A program made the position numbers and the translations under genes. Positions 1 through 5,552 of a DNA stretch of 5,552 nucleotides are shown one piece after another. Numbering within the stretch: position 1 is the first letter of the stretch; each line of letters starts with the position of its first letter. Location of the stretch: contig JAJQCI010000101.1 of the NCBI GenBank assembly GCA_021202835.1, forward strand, positions 1-5,552. Direction: 5' to 3'. The notes beneath the pieces were generated by a model. That model worked only from the letters and a program-made list of their open reading frames with translations, was not told where the DNA came from and searched no databases. Origin of the DNA: Clostridiales bacterium (GTDB lineage: Bacteria > Bacillota > Clostridia > Lachnospirales > CAG-274).

Positions 1-2
1 AT

Positions 3-620
3 ATGCCTTATCAGAAAAATGACTTTCCTGTATTAAAGGAATACTACACAGAGTATTGCGCAAAAAGATTTGATAAAATGAAGCATTTATTCTGTAAATC
101 ACTTAATATAGAATATGAAGATATTTCGGATGAGGAACCCAATATAATACAAGGAGATATGGTTTTGTCCGATGAACAACTGCAAAATCCGAAAACAAAA
201 TTGGTGGATAAATGTATTATTCGATTTGCAAAAGAAAAGAATATGAGAATGATCAAAATCGGGCGAAGTACATATGTTTCGGAGAATGGTCAAATAGGTT
301 ATATTTTTACAACATCCAAGGCATATAAGCAAGGTAACCGTGAAAAATATTGGTTTGCCTATAGGAGAAAGACGTTGGAAAAGTTAGACAATTGTAGAGA
401 AAAGTATGTTGTTTACGGATGCAAGGATGAGAATACATTAATCTGTTTGCCAGTAGAAAAAATTGAAAAATCGGTTAATAGAATGAATTCATCAGTGAAT
501 GAAGATGGCAGTATATCACATTGGCATATGGTTTTCTTTAAGGATAATAATGGTCAATTTACGTGGATGGTTTCCAAACCATCTATTGAAGAAATTAATA
601 TTAATGAATATGTGATTTGA
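3..620 (+). CDS. Hypothetical protein upstream of pglZ in the BREX locus (possibly 5'-truncated by the window)
   Basis: I do not recognise this 205-residue protein. The ATG lies two bases from the window edge, so neither a ribosome binding site nor an upstream extension can be judged; it may be the C-terminal part of a longer protein. It is lysine- and tyrosine-rich with no signal peptide or membrane segment, so probably cytoplasmic. The N-terminal 70 residues look helical and charged. From about residue 80 there is an alternating strand-like part: a TTSKAY segment, YWFAYRR, YVVYGCKD, a LPVEKIEKSVNRMNSS helix and a SHWHMVFF strand, suggesting one compact alpha/beta domain. Base composition (about one third GC by eye) is clearly below that of pglZ and brxL (mid-40s), which points to separate acquisition. 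Its stop overlaps the pglZ start (TTGA), so the two are probably co-transcribed. A defence accessory role is inference from position only. Confidence 0.7.
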   Translation: MPYQKNDFPVLKEYYTEYCAKRFDKMKHLFCKSLNIEYEDISDEEPNIIQGDMVLSDEQLQNPKTKLVDKCIIRFAKEKNMRMIKIGRSTYVSENGQIGYIFTTSKAYKQGNREKYWFAYRRKTLEKLDNCREKYVVYGCKDENTLICLPVEKIEKSVNRMNSSVNEDGSISHWHMVFFKDNNGQFTWMVSKPSIEEININEYVI

Positions 621-3151
621 TAAAATACAGTGTTTTCAGAAACAGCATTGTTACGGACAAGTTGAACAGCGAGTTTGCCGGGGAGGAGCGGCGGCTGATT
701 TTTTGGTATGACGAGGGCGGGTCATTTGCCGAGGACGTGGACGGGCTTGACCTTGAGAATGCGAAGGTTTATCATTTAGAGCCTGACAATCAGTTTTATA
801 CAAAATACTTTTTCGAGTGTGTGGACACAACGGGAAATTATTTGGTTTATGCGCCCTTCGCTAAGCCCGACATCCGCTATAACCACCTTGAAGATACGGT
901 TTACTATTCGGGGCAGTTTTACGCAGACAGGGCTTCGCTTTTGACCTTGGATTTAGGCATTGACGAGCGTTATAAGCCTGTAATTCAGCGGTATATAAAG
1001 TTTTTCCAAAATAAAACAAATTCCAAAGGCTTTTATGATTTGGAGCTTGACGTTTATAACCAAAAAACAATTGAAATCGGTCTTATGAGCGTTCTATGCA
1101 AGTGCAAAACCGCTTCTTTTGAAGAGGTTATGCGTAAAATTTTGATAAGCGGCGGCTTTGAGGACAATTCTTATTTGGCAAGCTTTGAAAAATACGGTCT
1201 TAACGAGGCTTTTTGGCGGCAGGTTTCCGATAATTTTGGTTATGCGGACGAAAACCCCACACTTGAAAAGCTGGCAATGTGTATGTTTGTTACATATTTT
1301 GACAGAGCCGTTGAGACGGAAATTCCCTCGGCTTGGAGGCCTTTTCTCAGCTTTAAGTCGGGAAATATAACCGCCTTTTTGGATAATCTTATGAACAGCT
1401 CTCTTTACGGCGAGGATTTTGACATGCTTTCGGAGCAGATTTATTATAGCTTGAATGGCGAGGAGGAGCTTTCAAAGCTGCCTCTTGAAGCCCTTGTTTC
1501 CTGTGGGATTTTTGCCGGAATTGACAGCCTGCTTATAAAGTGGGCAGCGGAGCGGCTTGAGCTTGAAGACATAGGGGCTAAGCTGGGAGAGGTTAATATT
1601 CCTCAGCTTGTGAAAATACGAAGCCGTCAGCATTTCGGCAAACAGCGCAAGGCGGAGTATTTTGCTGTTGAAAATGCCTGGCATATTATAGTTGCGTCCT
1701 GTGCAAAATACCTTCCCTATGACAGAATTGATAAAATGGCGGAGGCATACACAAATTCACTGTGTCTTACTGACCGCTGGTATCGATATTTTTATTATAA
1801 TTTAGACAAATTGCAGGACTGCGAGGGCTTTGACAAGCTTAAGCAGCTGATTGAAAATATTTATGCCAATGAATTTTTGGCAAAGGTCTGCACAAACTGG
1901 TCACAGCTTTTAGCAGAACAGGGGGACAGCCTTGAAATTGAAAAACAGGTGGATTTTTATGCCCGAAATGTTGAGTTTGCGAAGGATCAGACTGTTGTTA
2001 TTATTTCCGATGCTTTGAAATATGAGGTGGGGCTTGAGTTATTTGAAAGGCTTCAGGAGGACGAAAAGTGTACTGCCGAAATAAGTGCTGCGGCAGGGGT
2101 TCTGCCTTCTGTTACGGAGTACGGTATGGCGGCTTTGCTGCCCCACAGAAAGATTGAACTTGAGGCTGATTATTCCGTAACGGTTGACGGACAGAAGACT
2201 GACAAAACAGAGCAGAGAGAGGCTGTTTTGCAAAAATATAAAAAGGCGAGCCGCTGTGTGCAGTATGACGATATAAAGGGAATGAATACTGCGGAGCTTA
2301 GAAAGATTTTCACACGTCAGGACGTTGTTTATATCTATCATAATCAGATTGACGCAAGAGGGGATAAGAGGAGTACGGAAAACGAGGTTTTTAATGCCTG
2401 TGAAGAGGCTGTTAAAGAAATAATCGCACTTATCCGCCGCTTGAACACATGTGCAAACAGATCCCATTTTATTGTGACGGCTGACCACGGCTTTTTGTAC
2501 AGAAGAAATAAGCTTAAGGAAGGGGATAAAATTCCGGGTGCTGCCGGTGAAGGTGTTTGTGCAAGGCGATATATGTTGACCGAAAATGAGATTTCGGAGA
2601 AAAGTGTTGTTTCTTTTGAACTGGGGCAGATGATGAAAAACGGGGACAGGCGTGTTGTTTCCTGCCCTGTGGGGGCTGATGTTTTTAAGGCAAATGACCC
2701 CGGGCTTAATTATGTTCACGGGGGCTGTTCGCCCCAGGAAATGCTGATTCCTCTTATTAAGGTTAAGACACAGAGAAGCCGCAGAGAAACTACAACGGCA
2801 AAAATTACTTTGATTAGCCTGTCAACAAAAATTACAAATTTGATTACGTCACTTGATTTTCTCCAGTCGGAAGCGGTAAGCGATGTGGTGAAGGAAGCCA
2901 CTTACAGGGTTTATTTTGTTGCCGAAAACGGAGATGTGATTTCAAACGAGAATTTGTATAAGGCGGACAACAGAGAAAAGGAAAGCCCTAAACGTATATT
3001 TAAGCTGCGTTTTTCGTTTAAGAATAAAAAATATGACAAGACTCAAAAATATTATTTGGTAGCATATGATGAAAAGACTAATTTGGAAGTATTAAGGCGT
3101 GAATTTACGGTTGATATAGCCTTTGCGGATGATTTCGGATTCGGGTTTTAA
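617..3151 (+). CDS. pglZ: BREX type 1 alkaline phosphatase-fold protein PglZ
   Basis: PglZ is a core BREX protein of the alkaline phosphatase superfamily, working in the cytoplasm with BrxB, BrxC and the methyltransferase PglX in host methylation and phage exclusion. The 844 residues fit the family. The N-terminal IFWYDE motif is at about residues 28-33. The metal-binding core follows: IISDALKYE with Asp465, YHNQIDARGD with Asp579, and TADHGF with Asp623 and His624. The C-terminal 150 residues form a separate strand-rich domain ending DDFGFGF. No frame break is seen. The start is the weak point: TTG at 617 overlaps the previous stop by 4 nt, no Shine-Dalgarno precedes it, and no ATG or GTG occurs in frame nearby. 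TTG at 662 is the alternative but would trim the conserved N-terminus. Homology seems to begin near SIVTDKL (residue 10), so the first residues may derive from a recombination junction. Placement directly before brxL matches type 1 order. Confidence 0.95.
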   Translation: MIKYSVFRNSIVTDKLNSEFAGEERRLIFWYDEGGSFAEDVDGLDLENAKVYHLEPDNQFYTKYFFECVDTTGNYLVYAPFAKPDIRYNHLEDTVYYSGQFYADRASLLTLDLGIDERYKPVIQRYIKFFQNKTNSKGFYDLELDVYNQKTIEIGLMSVLCKCKTASFEEVMRKILISGGFEDNSYLASFEKYGLNEAFWRQVSDNFGYADENPTLEKLAMCMFVTYFDRAVETEIPSAWRPFLSFKSGNITAFLDNLMNSSLYGEDFDMLSEQIYYSLNGEEELSKLPLEALVSCGIFAGIDSLLIKWAAERLELEDIGAKLGEVNIPQLVKIRSRQHFGKQRKAEYFAVENAWHIIVASCAKYLPYDRIDKMAEAYTNSLCLTDRWYRYFYYNLDKLQDCEGFDKLKQLIENIYANEFLAKVCTNWSQLLAEQGDSLEIEKQVDFYARNVEFAKDQTVVIISDALKYEVGLELFERLQEDEKCTAEISAAAGVLPSVTEYGMAALLPHRKIELEADYSVTVDGQKTDKTEQREAVLQKYKKASRCVQYDDIKGMNTAELRKIFTRQDVVYIYHNQIDARGDKRSTENEVFNACEEAVKEIIALIRRLNTCANRSHFIVTADHGFLYRRNKLKEGDKIPGAAGEGVCARRYMLTENEISEKSVVSFELGQMMKNGDRRVVSCPVGADVFKANDPGLNYVHGGCSPQEMLIPLIKVKTQRSRRETTTAKITLISLSTKITNLITSLDFLQSEAVSDVVKEATYRVYFVAENGDVISNENLYKADNREKESPKRIFKLRFSFKNKKYDKTQKYYLVAYDEKTNLEVLRREFTVDIAFADDFGFGF

Positions 3152-3170
3152 TAAAGACAGGATGTTTGGA

Positions 3171-3230
3171 ATCCGGAACAAAACGGAATTATCCGGAACA
3201 ATTTGGATTAATCCGGAAGTTCCGGATTCG
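3171..3230 (+). repeat. Three 20-bp tandem units with CGGA cores in the pglZ-brxL gap
   Basis: Three consecutive 20-bp units begin at 3171, 3191 and 3211. The first ten bases are atccggaaca in units 1 and 2 and atccggaagt in unit 3. The second halves are weaker copies (aaacggaatt, atttggatta, tccggattcg), so a CGGA or GGA core recurs about every 10 bp, on one face of the helix. The block fills most of the 111-nt gap between pglZ and brxL, an unusual gap for genes that are normally close. A protein-binding array controlling brxL is possible, but no regulator is in the window; simple slippage-derived repetition is the alternative. Confidence 0.75.
3210..3228. promoter_or_regulatory. Perfect inverted repeat upstream of brxL, operator candidate
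   Basis: aatccggaa and ttccggatt form a perfect 9-bp inverted repeat around a single central G at 3219, at the third unit of the tandem array and 35 nt before the brxL start codon. A one-base spacer is too short for an RNA hairpin loop with all pairs formed, so a dimeric protein-binding site is the more natural reading. A TATTAT at 3233-3238 could be a -10 element just downstream, but no convincing -35 box is spaced correctly. Confidence 0.4.
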
Positions 3231-3249
3231 GCTATTATAAGGTTTAAGC

Positions 3250-3255
3250 GGAGGG
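3250..3255 (+). promoter_or_regulatory. Ribosome binding site of brxL
   Basis: GGAGGG lies 7 nt before ATG 3263, a strong Shine-Dalgarno at good spacing that fixes the brxL start. It shows brxL had its own translation initiation rather than coupling to pglZ, whose stop lies about 110 nt upstream. Confidence 0.85.
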
Positions 3256-3627
3256 TAATTATATGGATGAATATTCGGAAAGAGACGACAGCAGGGCGGC
3301 GGTAAAACAGAAGCTGAGACAGTATTTTGACGGACGAATTGTCAGAAAAGACTTGACAAAGCGGATTAAAGAGGGGGCAAATGTGCCTGTTTATGTGTTG
3401 GAGTTTTTGCTTGGGCAGTATTGCAGCTCGGACGATGAGGAAATTGTTGAAGCAGGGGTGAACAACGTTAAGAGGATTTTAGCCGATAATTTTGTTCGTC
3501 CCGACGAAGCACAGAAGGTTTTGTCTGTTCTTCGTGAAAGGGGCAGCTACACCGTAATTGACAAAATAACTGTCCATTTAAATATAAAAGAGGATCGCTA
3601 TGAAGCGGAGTTTTCGAATTTGGGGCA

Positions 3628-3649
3628 TAAGGAATCGATGACTAATTCG
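3628..3649 (+). repeat. Left terminal inverted repeat of the element
   Basis: The 14 bases cgatgactaattcg (3636-3649) match the right end perfectly in inverted orientation. The outer eight bases (3628-3635) match with two mismatches. The repeat contains an ATG at 3638 that opens an in-frame small reading frame across the element. Confidence 0.88.
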
Positions 3650-3771
3650 TTCTTCGCATCTTCACCACTGCTTTTTCCGATTGCTGCGTCACTCGCTTTT
3701 GACATAGGCTCCGGCTATGCCTGCAAGCGACTTCCTTGCCCTCGAAAAAATCAGCGGCAAATCTGCTTCGG

Positions 3772-3793
3772 CGAATTAGTCATCGCTCCCTTA
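3772..3793 (-). repeat. Right terminal inverted repeat of the element
   Basis: cgaattagtcatcg (3772-3785) is the exact reverse complement of 3636-3649, with an imperfect extension to 3793. Immediately beyond it, at 3795, homologous brxL reading resumes as NIPIHP. Confidence 0.88.
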
Positions 3794-3794
3794 G

Positions 3795-4844
3795 AATATT
3801 CCCATTCACCCGGATTATCCCTCTAAATATGACAGGCTTTTATGCGGCGGCATATGGTGTATTTTGCAGCTAGATTATGAATTTATAGAAGAGGACAAAA
3901 AGAATACTTCACCTATTCGTATTCGCAAGCTGACGCCTATACAGATGCCTCATATTGATATGGACGAGGTTAAAAACGGCAGAAAAGCCTTTACAAAGGA
4001 CGAATGGATTGACGTGCTGCTTAGGTCAACGGGAATGGAGCCTGAAAAGCTTGACGACAGGGTGAAGTGGCTGCTGCTTGCACGTATGCTGCCACTTGTG
4101 GAGAATAATTTAAATCTCTGCGAGTTAGGTCCCAGAAGTACAGGAAAATCGCATATTTATAAGGAAATTTCACCTAACAGTATTCTTGTCTCAGGCGGGC
4201 AAACTACTGTCGCTAACCTGTTTTACAATATGGCAAGCAAGACAATCGGGCTTGTGGGTATGTGGGACTGCGTGGCTTTTGACGAGGTGGCAGGCATAAC
4301 CTTTAAGGACAAAGACGGTATTCAGATAATGAAGGACTATATGAACTCAGGCTCTTTTACAAGAGGACGTGAGGAAAAGGCGGCATCTGCATCAATGGTT
4401 TTTGTGGGAAACATAAACCAAAGCGTTGAAGTTCTTCAAAAGACATCACATTTGTTCGAGCCTTTCCCGGCGGCTATGGCTTATGATACGGCATTTCTTG
4501 ACCGTATGCACTGCTATGTTCCCGGGTGGGAAATTCCAAAATACCGCCCTGAATTTTTTACAGATGATTACGGCTTTATTACAGACTATCTGTCTGAGTT
4601 TATGAGACAGATGAGGAAGGAAAATTTCGGAGACGCAGCAGATAAATATTTCCGCTTCGGCAGCAACTTAAATCAGCGTGACACAACGGCTGTCCGCAAA
4701 ATGATTTCAGCCTTTGTGAAACTTATTTATCCCGACGGAGAAGTGACAAAGAAAGAAATTCGGGAAATACTCGAAATTTCTCTTGAGCTTCGCCGCAGAG
4801 TTAAGGAGCAGCTTAAAAAAAATAGGCGGTATGGAATTTTATGA
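3795..4844 (+). pseudogene. brxL: brxL fragment 2: AAA+ ATPase core
   Basis: Homologous reading resumes at 3795 in a new frame, directly after an in-frame TAG at 3792-3794, so this part cannot be reached by ribosomes from fragment 1. Internal initiation could only use TTG 3864 or ATG 3945, neither with a convincing ribosome binding site. It holds GGIWCILQLDYEF, Walker A GPRSTGKS (4128-4151), Walker B VAFDEVAG (from 4272), VFVGNINQS, the FLDRMHCYVPGWEIPK segment with a candidate arginine finger, and the helical lid RRRVKEQLKK. After the A8 run it ends out of frame as NRRYGIL. Confidence 0.9.
4815..4822 (+). other. A8 homopolymer with +1 frameshift in brxL
   Basis: Eight consecutive A residues are present. 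With eight, the frame reads LKKNRRYGIL and stops at 4844; with seven it reads LKKIGGMEFYDVNF and stays open to 5487. The extra A is thus the whole lesion. A run of this length can arise by replication slippage, be read through by RNA polymerase slippage, or be a sequencing or assembly error. Confidence 0.85.
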
Positions 4845-5487
4845 CGTAAACTTTTCATACATAGACAACGACAGCTTTGAAGAAACCTATGTTTCAGTGC
4901 CTGAACACGGCAGCGGCAAGCTGATTCCCGAAGGGTTGAGCAAGCCGGGACATATTTATACGGTTTCTCAGAGCAAAACAGGCATGGTGGGCGTTTACCG
5001 TTTGGAAACACAGGTATTGCCCGGAAGCGGCAAGTTCGAGCGAACAGGCATAGGCACAGATAGAGACGCAAAGGAAGCCGCAAACACAGCCTTTAACTAT
5101 CTGAAAGCAAACAGCAACGAAATTTCTGGAAAAATCAGTACCACAACAAAAGACTATATTATAAACTATCAGGATCTGCAGGGCATAGCAATGACCAAAA
5201 GCTTAGCCCTGCCGACGCTTATTGCCATATGCTCCGCAGCACTTAATAAGCCGGCACTGAGCAGCCTGGCGGTTTTGGGAGAAATAAGCATAAGCGGCAC
5301 ACTTATTAAAGTAAGCGAACTTGCAAACGTGCTTCAGGTCTGCTTAGACAGTGGGGCGAAGAGAGTGCTGCTGCCTATTACGGCTGCTCCCGACCTAAAG
5401 GCTGTGCCATATGAGCTTATGGCTGCCTTCAGCCTTATGTTCTATTCTACTCCCCAAGAGGCAGTATTTAAGGCTTTGTGTGTTTAG
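4831..5487 (+). pseudogene. brxL: brxL fragment 3: Lon-like C-terminal domain
   Basis: This 218-residue piece from ATG 4831 overlaps the out-of-frame end of fragment 2 by 14 nt and corresponds almost exactly to the Lon-like domain of BrxL. Visible parts are KSLALPTLIAICSAALNKP, aligned by eye to the region of the Lon catalytic serine, then VLGEISISGTLIKVSELANV and DSGAKRVLLPITA, which match the strand and turn pattern around the Lon active site. The lysine of the canonical dyad is not obvious. The upstream purine-rich sequence is a poor ribosome binding site, so separate translation is possible only weakly, by coupling to the fragment 2 stop. Confidence 0.85.
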
Positions 5488-5498
5488 TGATACAAAAA

Positions 5499-5529
5499 AT
5501 TCAGAGGAGGCATCAAACTTCCGCTGAAT
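5499..5529 (-). terminator. Hairpin after brxL with a T run on the minus strand
   Basis: attcag (5499-5504) pairs with ctgaat (5524-5529), and after one mismatch ggagg (5506-5510) pairs with cttcc (5518-5522), around a 7-nt loop. Six A residues at 5494-5499 precede it, so on the minus strand the hairpin is followed by a T run, as in a rho-independent terminator for a convergent downstream gene. On the plus strand it lacks a T tract and would at most terminate brxL weakly. Its left arm also contains AGGAGG (5505-5510), but no start codon follows at usable spacing before the window ends. The rest of 5488-5552 shows nothing else. Confidence 0.45.
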
Positions 5530-5552
5530 ACAAATCAACTTGTTTAAAAATC

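Larger units (their letters stand above)
3628..3794. mobile_element. MITE-like fold-back insertion inside brxL
   Basis: A short non-autonomous element interrupts brxL. Its ends are perfect 14-bp inverted repeats (cgatgactaattcg at 3636-3649, complement at 3772-3785), extending imperfectly to about 22 bp (3628-3649 and 3772-3793). The interior is also self-complementary: 3668-3680 pairs with 3742-3754 (11 of 13), 3693-3698 with 3725-3730, and 3703-3707 with 3715-3719, all centred near 3711. It carries no transposase. The flanks taag (3628-3631) and ttag (3791-3794) could be a diverged 4-bp target duplication; this gives a net gain of 163 nt, which restores brxL length and frame. A TA duplication (net 164) does not fit the frame. 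The family is not identified; a mobilising transposase elsewhere in the genome is inferred. Confidence 0.85.
3263..3826 (+). pseudogene. brxL: brxL fragment 1: N-terminal domain running into the inserted element
   Basis: This open frame encodes 187 residues. The first 123 are authentic BrxL N-terminal domain, including VRKDLTKRIKEG, the VPVYVLEFLLGQYC segment and KITVHLNIKEDRYEAEFSNLG. From about residue 124 it is translation of the inserted element (MTNSFFASSPLLFPIAAS onward), then 11 out-of-frame residues of brxL before a TAA at 3824-3826. It is preceded by the good ribosome binding site, so it may be translated, but it lacks the ATPase core. Confidence 0.9.
3263..5487 (+). pseudogene. brxL: BREX BrxL (AAA+ ATPase with Lon-like domain), disrupted by an insertion and a frameshift
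   Basis: BrxL is the last core gene of type 1 BREX, a multimeric DNA-binding AAA+ protein with a C-terminal Lon-like fold, thought to act as effector. The N-terminal domain reads from ATG 3263 to SNLGHK at 3631 and resumes out of frame as NIPIHPDYPSKYDRLLCGG from 3795. Walker A GPRSTGKS is at 4128-4151, Walker B VAFDE at 4272-4286, a sensor-like VFVGNIN follows, and a Lon-like domain starts near MEFYDVNF at 4831. Lesion one is the fold-back element at 3628-3794; lesion two is the A8 run at 4815-4822. Removing 163 nt and one A gives about 686 residues, near the usual size, so nothing else is missing. By eye the C-terminal domain keeps GEISISGTLIKV, but the canonical Lon catalytic lysine is not at its expected place. 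A full-length product is unlikely unless the element is excised and slippage corrects the A run. Confidence 0.92.

Noticed and set aside
594..605. Palindrome attaatattaat near the end of the first gene
   Set aside because: A 12-nt AT-only palindrome in an AT-rich gene is expected by chance and lies in coding sequence.
2039..2719. 226-residue minus-strand open frame inside pglZ
   Set aside because: It lies antisense to the catalytic core of PglZ, shows no recognisable domain, and is explained by the codon pattern of pglZ.
3171..3230. Short CRISPR-like array
   Set aside because: The units are contiguous 20-mers with no unique spacers of 30 or so bases, so this is a tandem repeat.
3123..3305. 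60-residue plus-strand frame spanning the end of pglZ and the start of brxL
   Set aside because: It is out of frame with both genes and mostly translates the CGGA repeats; no ribosome binding site or homology seen.
3628..3793. TA target-site duplication of an IS630/mariner-type element
   Set aside because: TA does flank both ends, but a net gain of 164 nt does not restore the brxL frame, whereas 163 or 166 nt does. It stays possible only if there was a further one-base change.
4727..5083. 118-residue minus-strand open frame across the brxL frameshift
   Set aside because: Antisense shadow of conserved BrxL coding sequence; Cys/Arg/Leu-rich with no recognisable domain.

Overview
The window is the 3' end of a type 1 BREX phage-defence locus, probably from a gut-type Firmicute (Clostridia). 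That guess rests on moderate GC, AAA/GAA/ATT-rich codons, a TTG start and GGAGG-type ribosome binding sites; no rRNA or other marker confirms it. All genes lie on the plus strand.

Layout: (1) 3-620, an AT-rich gene for a 205-residue protein I do not recognise, in the slot just upstream of pglZ, where type 1 BREX loci normally carry the methyltransferase gene pglX (not in this window). (2) 617-3151, an intact pglZ (844 residues), overlapping the first gene by 4 nt. (3) 3152-3262, a 111-nt gap with three 20-bp tandem units (CGGA cores at about 10-bp steps) and a 19-nt inverted repeat, then a good ribosome binding site. (4) 3263-5487, brxL (AAA+ ATPase with Lon-like C-terminal domain), broken twice. 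(5) 5488-5552, a short tail with a hairpin that looks like a minus-strand or bidirectional terminator.

The main result is the state of brxL. Its N-terminal third is interrupted by a roughly 160-nt fold-back element with 14-bp perfect (about 22-bp imperfect) terminal inverted repeats, which shifts the frame. About 1 kb downstream an A8 run shifts the frame again, at the join between the AAA+ and Lon-like domains. Removing 163 nt of element plus one duplicated target copy, and one A, restores a continuous protein of about 686 residues, close to the usual BrxL size (about 680). The original gene was therefore a normal brxL.

Together: PglZ is needed with BrxB, BrxC and PglX for BREX methylation, while BrxL is a separate DNA-binding AAA+ effector. 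The window thus suggests a BREX locus whose PglZ is preserved while its effector is lost or switched off. No wholly new system is evident. The less usual parts are the unknown AT-rich gene, the phased repeats and the double lesion in brxL.
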